NCBI GenBank assembly: GCA_940337035.1 | Contig: CALNHX010007683.1 | Coordinates: 1-64,000, forward strand | DNA: 64,000 nt | Origin: Agriotes lineatus | Lineage: Eukaryota > Arthropoda > Insecta > Coleoptera > Elateridae | Direction of reading: 5' to 3' | In this document: positions 1 through 7,803 of the stretch, one piece after another | Numbering within the stretch: position 1 is the first letter of the stretch | Layout of the letters: each line of letters opens with the position of its first letter | Program-made: the position numbers and the translations under genes | Notes under the pieces: generated by a model | Seen by the model: the letters and a program-made list of their open reading frames with translations, nothing else | Databases searched by the model: none | Told to the model about the DNA's origin: nothing

Positions 1-58
1 CCGTTCGTTACCATTACAAACGATTCGGCCACTTCGACGACTACCGTGCATTTAACTG

Positions 59-91
<33 letters not shown>

Positions 92-837
92 GTACGATCT
101 GTGACGATGGCGATAATGATGAAATAAATAATAATAGGTTATACGAAAAATGCGATAACGATCAGATACTCTTTACGGCCCTACCGACAACGTATCGTTG
201 CGCTCTGTTGAGTAGAAAACGTAAATTAGAATTGTCACCTCATCTTTTACGCTCTATGCCCAATAAATACAACGATTATATATTTAACGCGAAAATACGA
301 AAACCTCTAACATGCACGATACGCGTAGATCCGCACGCGGTAGTTTCGCTATGTATGCACGATCAATATGCCAAATATTTAAAAGAGTTTGCGACTAAAT
401 TACCATTAATGTGTATAAACGTTAGTCGTTTAACCTACACCACGGAAGCGTTTGCCTTTATTAATCAAACATCGGACGTCGTAAAGGAAGCTTTACAATT
501 TTTCATAAATACCGACATCGGATCATTGAACGATGCCAAAGAGTCGATAAATAATAAACGATTCTCCGATCTGTTGCATTTATTAAAAAGCAGCGGTTAT
601 GAGAATTTCATCTTTAAATTAGCATCTTTGTTAAAATTAGACGTAGATCTTATAAAATACGACAACTTCGTTTATAGATATACGCGAAAGGATAAAGTAT
701 CTAACGGCATAATAACGAGCATATACGATGGACATAACTGGTATGTACGTACAACGGCAACGCCATTTGTAGAATTAACGAATGACGTCGATGACACATA
801 TATATTTAATATTCTCAATAGATATAAGATGTGCTAA
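1..837 (+). CDS. lef-5: LEF-5-like late transcription factor, middle part (5' truncated by window start)
   Basis: The frame is open from base 1 to the TAA at 835-837. No ATG starts it: the first in-frame start-like codon is a GTG inside the frame, and the first 28 codons match those at 15906-15989. This is therefore the interior of a gene whose ATG lies at 15741. An Asn tract encoded by (AAT)n (61-89) is followed by about 240 residues of well-formed protein. The frame ends just where a second frame (831-1184) takes over, and that frame carries the C-terminal zinc ribbon of LEF-5. LEF-5 is known in baculoviruses and nudiviruses as a TFIIS-like factor that works with the viral RNA polymerase on late genes. 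Assignment rests on the zinc ribbon downstream. The middle part is not diagnostic by itself. The break is either a base indel at 828-837 or an intron (see findings). Confidence 0.75.
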
Positions 838-1184
838 TTTTTTTTTCGTTTTTTTTAGAAAATTCAACTTTAAACATTTTTTACGTCAATGTCGCACGGG
901 ATCGAAAAGAATTGGCAAAAATATCAGGTGACATCGCTACAAACACGGCAAAATATATGTTGTGCACGGCATCAACGGATTTATTAGGTCCTTGTTTCGT
1001 TTTCAATCAACTATTCGATAGGCAGATAAAATTTCCTGATATACGACCCACGTCTTATATATATAAAATGGAAAAATGCAACCACGAATTTAACGAGCCC
1101 TCAGTTAAGCAACTGAGAAGAGCCGACGAATCGCCGTCTGTTATTCGTGTATGTAAAAATTGCGAATACAAAAGAATTGAATAA
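831..1184 (+). CDS. lef-5: LEF-5-like, C-terminal zinc-ribbon part in a shifted frame
   Basis: This frame has no ATG at its start (GTG at 831; a stop lies just upstream at 825-827), so it is a continuation of the preceding frame and not a separate gene. Its last 45 residues form a TFIIS-type zinc ribbon: Cys-x-His near nt 1077-1083, a Gln-Leu-Arg-Arg-Ala-Asp-Glu core, then Cys-x2-Cys near nt 1150-1161, and the stop at 1182-1184. The RADE-like core with a second Cys pair is the signature of the LEF-5 C-terminal domain. An AATAAA at about 1197 probably serves as the polyadenylation signal, and the neighbouring gene (1275-1838, minus) is convergent. The first few codons (Leu-Ile-Phe-Phe-Ser-Phe-Phe) come from a T-rich tract that also looks like a 3' splice site, so they may not be coding. 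Confidence 0.8.
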   Translation: MLIFFSFFLENSTLNIFYVNVARDRKELAKISGDIATNTAKYMLCTASTDLLGPCFVFNQLFDRQIKFPDIRPTSYIYKMEKCNHEFNEPSVKQLRRADESPSVIRVCKNCEYKRIE

Positions 1185-1274
1185 TGAAAAGAAAAAAATA
1201 AATGTAAATATTTATTCTTTGTTGTACGTAATTGTATAAAACGATGAAAACATGTTTGTGTCGTTTTTTATTTT

Positions 1275-1838
1275 TTATTTTTTTGTTTTCTTAGACGAAC
1301 ACTGTCTTAGTATCGATGACGATGACGCTGATGATATCGAGGATGTAGATAATGACGATGTGAGAGGCCCATTTATTATCGAATCTATCCGTATGTTTTT
1401 CAATAAAGTAAATAAATCGCACGTGTAGGCTTTAATTTCGGTAGTCGCGTCACAACAACAATCGGTTTTCTTTAAACTCGCGATGGTGGAAAATTGTTCG
1501 GACGATTGCAACGGTTTCAATATTTTACCGTCGTTCAAATATAAAAGCTTAGGACGAAGCGCGTAAATTTTTTTACGAAACCTATTCGTTTTAATTAACG
1601 TCGCGCGTACAGGATGGATACCCTTCGTGTCACAAAACGCTCGAACCGGTTCGCCATTGGCGTTCAACTCTATCAGCAGATGTCCTCGTAAATGTTTATG
1701 TAACACGCAATTTATGCTAGGTCCCGGTTTTAATTGTATGGTTTTTTGCGCTAAGTTTATCGAACGTGGATTTCGCGATTTGCTCACCTCTTTAGAGATA
1801 ACGCGACGAACGGAAGATCCTTTCATTATAGCGGTCAT
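1275..1838 (-). CDS. unknown viral protein, about 187 aa, Ser-rich C-terminus
   Basis: I do not recognise this protein. The frame extends to 1856 only through a TTG codon. The first ATG is at 1836-1838 and is chosen as the start, giving about 187 residues. The N-terminal 120 residues are basic and contain the stretch PGPSINCVLHKH. A CCC triplet sits near residue 127 (Asp-Cys-Cys-Cys-Asp). The tail is a run of Ser and Thr ending in Lys residues, encoded by GAT/GAC-like repeats on the plus strand. There is no signal peptide or membrane segment. It is convergent with lef-5 and lies 40 bp downstream of the next minus-strand gene (1879-2739), so the two could be co-transcribed. Codon use (many CG-ending or CG-starting codons) matches the rest of the viral block. 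Confidence 0.6.
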   Translation of the reverse strand: MTAIMKGSSVRRVISKEVSKSRNPRSINLAQKTIQLKPGPSINCVLHKHLRGHLLIELNANGEPVRAFCDTKGIHPVRATLIKTNRFRKKIYALRPKLLYLNDGKILKPLQSSEQFSTIASLKKTDCCCDATTEIKAYTCDLFTLLKNIRIDSIINGPLTSSLSTSSISSASSSSILRQCSSKKTKK

Positions 1839-1878
1839 TGCAAAAAAAAAAGACAAGGATCGATAACTACTATAATAC

Positions 1879-2739
1879 TTATATTTTTATCGAACGATCC
1901 AAATACGGAACAACGTTACTTTCGTCATCACGTTTTTGACGTTTATTGTTGCTCTCGAATGCGAAATGATTATTATATTGATCGATCAAGTCGGAATGCG
2001 AATGGCGCGCGTTGTGAGTAATTTTTATGACGCTACTAGATGGAACACGTCTACCCTCTTGTATGTCTCGTTTATTTCGTTTGTTTCGTTCCGAAATGAA
2101 AGATTTATTCTCAAACTCGACGTCAATCTCCTTCTCCATATTAGCGACATCTTTTTCCTTTCGTTTGACAACGTTATAACCTAAAGCGTGAAGCGTGCCT
2201 AATGATGATTCTTTTTCTCGTTGTTGTCGTTTTTCATCGGATAACGTATTTGCGACTTCCAGATCGAACGTAATCCAATCTTTTACGAGCACATTCAACG
2301 CAGAAAGAATGGTAAACGTCGTGCCCTCTATGGTATACGGTATATGTTTAGCCGGTAGATTTGTAGTATAATATCTCAATATCGAATCGTAATTTATAGT
2401 CAGGCAAGTTTCGATAAATTGATCGGCGTACACACGAATAGCCGGCGTACTGTTTGGCAAACAACGTATTCCACCCTCTGGATTGAGAATGTATAATTCA
2501 CCTCGACACGCCCAAATACACCAATCGAACGGTCTTACGATAATCAAACGATTGCAAACGGTTTTCGAAGATCGATCGTATACGCGAAAGACCGTACCAT
2601 TCCAACGAGACTCCTGCACAGCTAAATCTATAAGATTCATAGGATTCGCTCGTTTATGAAATATAAAAATATAATACAAGATGCATACGGCCACGAGAGC
2701 GGTTACAATCACGCTCACGATTTGCCATATCGTAGACAT
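1879..2739 (-). CDS. unknown N-terminally membrane-anchored viral protein, about 286 aa
   Basis: The open frame reaches 2748 through a GTG. The first ATG is at 2737-2739 and is used here. Residues 1-30 hold one hydrophobic segment (Ile/Val/Ala/Leu/Tyr rich) followed by His-Lys-Arg, the layout of an N-terminal uncleaved anchor with the bulk of the protein on the far side. About five Cys lie between residues 60 and 115, with Trp-Cys-Ile-Trp-Ala-Cys as the clearest local motif. The C-terminal third is strongly charged (KRKEKD, KRNKRNKRD). Such a layout is common in occlusion-derived-virion envelope proteins and per os infectivity factors of baculo- and nudiviruses, but I see no motif that fixes a family. 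An envelope role is inference only. Its start faces the 580-bp repeat-bearing gap at 2749-3341. Confidence 0.6.
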   Translation of the reverse strand: MSTIWQIVSVIVTALVAVCILYYIFIFHKRANPMNLIDLAVQESRWNGTVFRVYDRSSKTVCNRLIIVRPFDWCIWACRGELYILNPEGGIRCLPNSTPAIRVYADQFIETCLTINYDSILRYYTTNLPAKHIPYTIEGTTFTILSALNVLVKDWITFDLEVANTLSDEKRQQREKESSLGTLHALGYNVVKRKEKDVANMEKEIDVEFENKSFISERNKRNKRDIQEGRRVPSSSVIKITHNARHSHSDLIDQYNNHFAFESNNKRQKRDDESNVVPYLDRSIKI

Positions 2740-2748
2740 GATATACAC

Positions 2749-2886
2749 GCGTGTATCCTATTTTAATGTATTTTTTTATACAATAACGCACATAATGTAC
2801 AATAAACACATTATTCGACAATCAATAATAAACAATTAATTGTCAAATAATCCATCGAAGTTTATCAACGATATTTACGGTGAAGT

Positions 2887-2920
<34 letters not shown>

Positions 2921-3341
2921 TGTCAATTAACATTATAATCGTTTCGTTATAATAACGTAGAGGACGCCGAGCGAGCTGCATAGAAAGGAACAATTTTATT
3001 ATTCATCGATTTACTACTATCAAATTCATAAATGGCTCCGCGCGACATACGATGATAGAACAAGAAACTGATGATATTACTTGCAATGAGATGATAATGT
3101 GTCAAATTTTATAAAACAATATCTATCGCTCGCGTAATTTGACAACAACACAGAAGCTTCGAAACACAAAAGCTTCGAAAAAAAAAGAATGAAAAATTTC
3201 CAACCTATCGTTTACTAAGTACGCTTCGAAAGATAACGAAAAATTTTCAACCCATCGTTTATCCTCGAGATTGGTTGTATTAGAAGTTGCCAATATTAAA
3301 AGCCGATTGAAATACAACTCGATACATTTCACGCGGTGTTA
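2749..3341. other. intergenic region of the viral block, no convincing gene
   Basis: A (GT)n run sits at 2886-2923. Around 3170-3270 a short segment is imperfectly doubled: an AGCTTCGAAA-containing piece and a GAAAAATTT-CAACC-TATCGTTTA piece each occur twice. The minus-strand frame at 3123-3332 is short, starts in this repeat and is not supported as a gene. The region lies between two minus-strand genes and may hold the promoter of the 1879-2739 gene. Confidence 0.5.
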
Positions 3342-4259
3342 TTAAATTACGCTGTTATTATTTCTAATGTATCGGTTATATACATCGTCATATGTTAAAT
3401 TGGCATTTGTAGCATGAAATATCGATAGCTCGTTGTTATTATTTCTAATGTATCGGTTATATATATCGTCGTGTATTAAATCGTCATGTGTAGGTTGAAA
3501 TATCGATAGCGCGCTGTTATTATTTCTAATGCTCCGATTATTCGTCGATGTTGTGTTATTATTCGGCGATACGACGTTTCGATTTGCAAGCAAATCGAAC
3601 ACAAAATAGCCACCTAACGCGTGGATAGTTACGATTATAATTAAGACTATAATTTTTGTAACTTTAAGAGATTCGCGACAATATTGTAAACACTTTTTCT
3701 TTCGTAAATTACGCGTCTGTTTTATTTGTTTTTGTAGATCATCGTCAATAATATCTATAACTTTGGTCATTCCGTCTTTGAAATCGTCGTTTAATATTAC
3801 CTTTTCGATCATTTCTGTTTTAGAGACGTGGTGGTTGCGGTGTTTCGATTTCATTTCGTCTAATTCCTTTTTTATAGGACACTCGATTTTAGCGATGGGT
3901 TCTTTTACTCTATCGAATAACGACGATGTTTTAGAAATTATATTATTTAATTCGTTATCGCCTAAATCGCGACGATGCTTAGAAGCGAAGGTAGATGATG
4001 TATTTAAGTCTTGACCCGAAAATTCTTTAGTACGAGTTGTCGATTCTTTAGTTTGCATTTTATGTGGTGGCAATGATGATGATGATGATGATGATGATGA
4101 TGTTACTACGTACGTTGTCGGCAATGTTGTTAATTCTTTGGTTTGCATTTCATGTGGCACCGAGGATGAAGTAGTAAGAATATCTACGATTGATGATGCG
4201 GATGACGAAGCGATCGATTTCTTTGGTACTTTCTTGGCGGTTCTCATTATGGGCAACAT
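3342..4259 (-). CDS. unknown viral membrane protein with C-terminal tandem repeats, 305 aa
   Basis: The ATG is at 4257-4259. The N-terminal 70 residues are Ser/Thr-rich low complexity with two doubled motifs (His-Lys/Glu-Met-Gln-Thr-Lys-Glu) and a Ser run from (GAT)n read on the minus strand. Residues about 130-200 are charged and probably helical. One hydrophobic segment lies near 205-228 (Ile-Ile-Val-Leu-Ile-Ile-Ile-Val). The C-terminal 75 residues contain about 2.3 copies of a 26-residue repeat built around Arg-Asn-Asn-Asn-x-x-Leu-Ser-Ile-Phe and Asp-Asp-x-Tyr-Asn-Arg-Tyr-Ile. At DNA level this is a 78-81 bp tandem repeat at about 3355-3540. The stop codon falls inside a repeat copy, so the C-terminus can change length by unequal exchange. 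No family recognised. Confidence 0.6.
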   Translation of the reverse strand: MLPIMRTAKKVPKKSIASSSASSIVDILTTSSSVPHEMQTKELTTLPTTYVVTSSSSSSSSSLPPHKMQTKESTTRTKEFSGQDLNTSSTFASKHRRDLGDNELNNIISKTSSLFDRVKEPIAKIECPIKKELDEMKSKHRNHHVSKTEMIEKVILNDDFKDGMTKVIDIIDDDLQKQIKQTRNLRKKKCLQYCRESLKVTKIIVLIIIVTIHALGGYFVFDLLANRNVVSPNNNTTSTNNRSIRNNNSALSIFQPTHDDLIHDDIYNRYIRNNNNELSIFHATNANLTYDDVYNRYIRNNNSVI

Positions 4260-4310
4260 TATTAATAAATAATGTAAAAAAATATTGGTTAAGAAAATAA
4301 TAATATTAAG

Positions 4311-4392
<82 letters not shown>
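4311..4392. repeat. (TAC)n microsatellite, about 27 units
   Basis: A pure (TAC)n tract of about 82 bp lies about 50 bp upstream of the ATG of the minus-strand gene 3342-4259. On that gene's coding strand it reads (GTA)n. A tract of nearly the same length and the same sense precedes the lef-5 ATG at 15645-15727. Confidence 0.95.
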
Positions 4393-4393
<1 letters not shown>

Positions 4394-4484
4394 TTAGTCT
4401 GGAAGAAAAAAGAAAAGAATACTATTATTTATTTAAAATTCCAGAGTCTGGAAGAAACAAGAAAATAATACTACTATTTATTAT

Positions 4485-5534
4485 TTAAAATTCCAGAGTA
4501 TGTAACGTTCGTTGGTGTAACGACGAAGCAGACGGCGATGTCTTGATTTTTTCGTTCCAAATATTATAAATATTTAAATTATTATTTAACCAATCGCCGG
4601 CATTAGTTATATGCGAAACGACGTTTAAAAGAAAACTATTTTTTTGAATCGTAAATAATGATTCTGGCGCGTAACCTAAGCAACGTAATACGTATAATAT
4701 TGTTATGGCGTTGGTCGATAAATAAAACGGTAGTTTTATATAACACATGGTTGCGTTTATAATTTTTTCTAACAAACGATCGGTATTATTTGTACCGCGT
4801 ATTTTTGCTCGCCTTTTATTTATTATAGATCGTGAAACTTTTCGTTGTTGTTGTTGTTGTTGTAGACGCATGATACTCGAATAATCGTCTTCGTTATAAC
4901 TTTCGCCATCATCTTTATTATTATTATTATTATAATTCTCATCATTATTTTCATTATCGTTATTCTCGTTATTGTTGTAAATATTATTCTCGTCGTTTTC
5001 GTCGTCGTCGTCGTCGTCGTCGTCTTCGATATTATTTTGATCTTTTTCATCGATAGCAAATACGTGATTGTTATTTACTATCGACGATGCGTTTGTTATA
5101 GATTCTTTCTCTTTGTCTTCTATGTTTTCTCTTTTATCGTTGTTTTTTTTAATTTTCGTAAATCGATTTTTGCGACATCTACGTCGTCGTAGAAATGTTA
5201 CACGCGATGACGGCGTTAATGATATAAATTCATAGCGCGGTCTGTATCTTTGCTTGTTTTGTTGCCGTTTTAATCTTAATTCCCTATCGTTATTCGAAAC
5301 GTCGTTATTATCTAGTACATTTAATGCGTCATCTTTATCGACCCATTCCTTAGTTGACTTTAATTTATTTTTTTCAAATTCTTTTAGTGCAGATAGATAT
5401 TTGTAGTAATTAGTATCGTCATTCGATGAAATAGATCTAAGATCTATAGACATACGCGATGACGGTGATGACAATGGTTGTTTTGGATTTATTTTACGTT
5501 TATTTCTTGTTGCAGCAGCAGTGAATGAAAACAT
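4485..5534 (-). CDS. unknown viral protein, 349 aa, acidic Asn/Asp tract in the middle
   Basis: The ATG is at 5532-5534, and the gene is divergent from the plus-strand gene at 5544 with only 9 bp between start codons, so the promoters overlap. Residues 1-130 are basic (several KR-rich clusters, one RRRRCRKNR). Residues about 155-225 are an Asp/Glu/Asn low-complexity tract from trinucleotide runs, followed by a Gln run. Residues about 250-349 look like the folded domain: Leu-Leu-Glu-Lys-Ile-Ile-Asn-Ala-Thr, then a hydrophobic stretch (Leu-Pro-Phe-Tyr-Leu-Ser-Thr-Asn-Ala-Ile-Thr-Ile-Leu-Tyr) and Leu-Gly-Tyr-Ala-Pro-Glu-Ser. I do not recognise the domain. A nucleic-acid or capsid role would be a guess from the charge pattern. 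Confidence 0.6.
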   Translation of the reverse strand: MFSFTAAATRNKRKINPKQPLSSPSSRMSIDLRSISSNDDTNYYKYLSALKEFEKNKLKSTKEWVDKDDALNVLDNNDVSNNDRELRLKRQQNKQRYRPRYEFISLTPSSRVTFLRRRRCRKNRFTKIKKNNDKRENIEDKEKESITNASSIVNNNHVFAIDEKDQNNIEDDDDDDDDENDENNIYNNNENNDNENNDENYNNNNNKDDGESYNEDDYSSIMRLQQQQQQRKVSRSIINKRRAKIRGTNNTDRLLEKIINATMCYIKLPFYLSTNAITILYVLRCLGYAPESLFTIQKNSFLLNVVSHITNAGDWLNNNLNIYNIWNEKIKTSPSASSLHQRTLHTLEF

Positions 5535-5543
5535 AATTAAATA

Positions 5544-6180
5544 ATGCGTATATATGTAAATGACTATTCGGAATTTTTAAATTCGATATACAACTATATT
5601 ATAGAAGCGTATGGATTAATACCGCGCACTTTTGAGGGTATAAAAACGACAAACGGTAACGCGTTCGATAATGAAGCACTAACGTCTATAACCCTCGCGC
5701 CTATAGAATATACTACGTCGTTAGGTGAATTTAACGCTTACGATTGTGTATATCAAAATAAAAATTTACACGTTCACAACACCGATACGATTTTTTGCAC
5801 GGAACCTGAAATAATCGCAGCTCAATATGTAAATAGATCTATATTTGGAAAAGATAAGCATAAAATTTTAAAAACATTAAAACTTTGGTTACCCACAGTT
5901 ACCGAATATAACGTGAGAGTAGAATTCGTTACTACTAAACATTATTTAAAAAAACCCGATATAAATGTAATATATAGCGATTTATATCCTTCGTACGCCA
6001 ATCATTTTCTACGCCAAAATAAAACAAACTATTCCGCGTTAAAATATTATTTTATAAGTAATGTAGATTTAGAAGAAGGTGAATATTTCGATAATCATTA
6101 TAACATAGAAGAAAACGGAAAAATACTCATGATTAGAGGACGATCGCGATCGAGCTCATCATCTTTTATTAGAGACAACG

Positions 6181-6215
<35 letters not shown>

Positions 6216-6245
6216 GACATTGGCAAATCTCATTTATCGTCGTAA
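5544..6245 (+). CDS. unknown viral protein fused to a decayed P6.9-like tail
   Basis: The ATG at 5544 gives 233 residues. Residues 1 to about 195 are an ordinary globular-looking sequence without signal peptide or membrane segment, and I do not recognise its family. From nt 6129 the frame reads straight into sequence homologous to the start of the next gene (6406-6660): Met-Ile-Arg-Gly-Arg-Ser here against Met-Val-Arg-Gly-Arg-Ser there. A Ser run from (AGC)n follows. The last part of the unique domain (nt about 6040-6075) is repeated at about 6309-6345, just before the second P6.9-like copy. The gene pair (end of this gene plus P6.9-like gene) was thus duplicated in tandem, and the stop codon of this gene was lost in the first copy. 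The original C-terminus was probably near residue 190-195. Confidence 0.6.
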
Positions 6246-6289
6246 AACAAAACAATCGTAAAAGACGATCGCGTTCGCGTTCGAAATAA
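6129..6289 (+). pseudogene. degenerate upstream copy of the P6.9-like gene
   Basis: This segment aligns by eye with 6406-6640. It shares the opening ATG-x-x-AGAGGACG, the later TTGGCAAATCTC piece, and an end rich in Arg-Ser codons (around 6260-6289) that is now in a different frame from the start. The middle has been replaced by an (AGC)n run. Deletion plus frameshift make it a broken copy. Its first half survives only as the tail of the 5544-6245 frame. Confidence 0.65.
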
Positions 6290-6405
6290 AATACAAATCA
6301 TTCGACGTTAAAATATTATTTTATAAGTAATATAGATTTAAAGTTTTGATAATCGGATTTTTATAGATTTACAATCGGATTTTAAAAGAAAACGAAAAAA
6401 TAATC

Positions 6406-6660
6406 ATGGTTAGAGGACGCTCATCATCACCTAGCGGCGACCGCAGAAACAACGGCAGTCCGGGCAAATCTCGTGGCAAATCTCGTTCACCGTCGCCGTC
6501 AAAACGTAAAAACAACAACAACAACAAACAACGTAAAAGTAAGAAAAACTCGCGTAATCGATCTCCATCGCCGAAACGACAAAACGATCGTAAGCAACGA
6601 TCGCGTTCCCGTTCAAAGGAAAAATCCGACGACAAATGGGTAGTCGTTAACCTGGGATAA
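6406..6660 (+). CDS. p6.9: P6.9-like Arg/Ser-rich DNA-packaging protein, 84 aa
   Basis: The ATG is at 6406. The protein is composed almost entirely of Arg, Ser, Lys, Pro, Asn and Gln, with repeated Arg-Ser-Pro-Ser-Pro and Arg-Ser-Arg-Ser-Arg-Ser blocks and a short non-basic end (Trp-Val-Val-Val-Asn-Leu-Gly). Protamine-like SR-rich proteins of this size (P6.9) condense genomic DNA in the capsids of baculoviruses and nudiviruses, and RS dipeptides are sites for phosphorylation that releases the DNA. Identification is by composition and size, not by alignment. A viral SR-type RNA-binding protein is the alternative. Its upstream duplicate is decayed (6129-6289). Confidence 0.55.
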   Translation: MVRGRSSSPSGDRRNNGSPGKSRGKSRSPSPSKRKNNNNNKQRKSKKNSRNRSPSPKRQNDRKQRSRSRSKEKSDDKWVVVNLG

Positions 6661-6816
6661 ATCTACCGGGAAACTTGTTTACTAAAACACCGAAAGTTAA
6701 AACGAAAATTTTGATTTTTGATCTACGTATAATATACAATAATATAAAAAAAAAAGAAAAAAACACTCTAAAATTAAACTATTGCGGGATTTGCTGCATC
6801 AATAACGACAAAAGAA

Positions 6817-7617
6817 TCAATTCTCCTTGTTTGTAATATGAGTATCGATAATAAGTTTTGCAATTAAATCGCAATTTAATTTATCGGTAATTAAAATATA
6901 CGAATCTATTCCATGCATACGTTCGAAATCCAACGGTCGAAACGACGCCGCCAACGATGTTTTGTGATATATTTTTTTCAAATTATTGCAAATAATGCTT
7001 TTGCGAAAAAGTGAAGTTACGTTGTCGTTTATGACGTCGTCTCGTTTTCCTAATATATTTTTAACATTTTTAACGGACGATATATCACTTTCGTCATAGT
7101 CGATCGCAATTATCACTCGTAAAAATGGATATAAATGGTTGTTCGTTAAAATTGCGAGAAACGCCATTAATTGTAAATATAAATACGCGTCATCGTTATA
7201 ATCGATATTGTTATTGCGTATTTTTAATCTGTTAAAATATCGATCGTAAAGATCTTTCGTAAAATCTAACAAAATAAACATTTTTGCGTACGATATCTCT
7301 GTTAATCTTTGTACGCACTCGTTATAACAATCTTGTAATATTTTACCTAAACTGTCGTATCGATGGCGTCGCTTCATATATTTATGGATTATCGGATAAA
7401 GCAATACACATTCGTTCGTATGTTCGTACAGTTTATCGTCATTTCGTTTAGTGAGTAAATATTTAGCGGCCAATTTACAATCGTTATTATACGTTTTGTA
7501 AATTTTTTCAAAATCAATATTCGATACTCTTGTTAACGGGCTTTCGGCGATCTTTTTGAGCAACGTCGTTTTACCCACCGCACTAGGACCGCCGACGGTC
7601 ACCCGATTATGTTTCAT
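6817..7617 (-). CDS. P-loop nucleoside/thymidine kinase-like protein, 266 aa
   Basis: The ATG is at 7615-7617. Residues 8-17 form a Walker A loop (Gly-Gly-Pro-Ser-Ala-Val-Gly-Lys-Thr-Thr) right after a short beta strand, as in nucleoside and nucleotide kinases. Further on are Leu-Leu-Asp-Phe-Thr-Lys-Asp-Leu-Tyr-Asp-Arg-Tyr near residues 115-127 and a hydrophobic strand (Phe-Leu-Arg-Val-Ile-Ile-Ala-Ile-Asp) near 165-175. Large insect viruses of the nudivirus type usually carry one or more divergent thymidine-kinase-like genes, and an RNR gene is present in the same block, so a role in nucleotide supply fits. Substrate cannot be read from the sequence. Another P-loop kinase (for example a polynucleotide-kinase-like protein) is possible. 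Confidence 0.6.
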   Translation of the reverse strand: MKHNRVTVGGPSAVGKTTLLKKIAESPLTRVSNIDFEKIYKTYNNDCKLAAKYLLTKRNDDKLYEHTNECVLLYPIIHKYMKRRHRYDSLGKILQDCYNECVQRLTEISYAKMFILLDFTKDLYDRYFNRLKIRNNNIDYNDDAYLYLQLMAFLAILTNNHLYPFLRVIIAIDYDESDISSVKNVKNILGKRDDVINDNVTSLFRKSIICNNLKKIYHKTSLAASFRPLDFERMHGIDSYILITDKLNCDLIAKLIIDTHITNKEN

Positions 7618-7748
7618 ATTCGAAACTAACGACGTACGATCATTTATCGAAGATTTTCATATTATTATCTGATGGAGGATGCGATATATTTGTTGGTGTT
7701 TTATATTCTAACGGCGACGACGACGACGACGACGATTCATTAGTCCAC

Positions 7749-7794
<46 letters not shown>

Positions 7795-7803
7795 CGGAGT
7801 CAG
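7618..7803. other. viral intergenic region with (ATT)n microsatellite
   Basis: This is the 5' flank of the kinase-like gene and the 3' flank of the LRR gene. It holds a short (GAC)n run near 7716-7735 and a pure (ATT)n run at 7749-7792. No other feature is seen. Confidence 0.8.

Noticed and set aside
831..858. A 28-nt GT-AG intron in lef-5
   Set aside because: Too short for a spliceosomal intron, and removing 28 nt does not bring the two frames together.
1627..2184. Plus-strand frames at 1627-1866 and 1936-2184
   Set aside because: They overlap longer, better-formed minus-strand genes and show no domain.
1879..2739. Assignment to PIF-3 or another named per os infectivity factor
   Set aside because: Only the N-terminal anchor and scattered Cys agree; no family motif could be matched by eye.
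4285..4488. Plus-strand frame rich in Thr over the (TAC)n tract
   Set aside because: It is just the microsatellite read as codons; no conserved ends or promoter context.
6369..6635. Minus-strand Arg/Leu-rich frames opposite the P6.9-like gene
   Set aside because: Mirror products of the Arg/Ser codon repeats; the plus-strand frame explains them.
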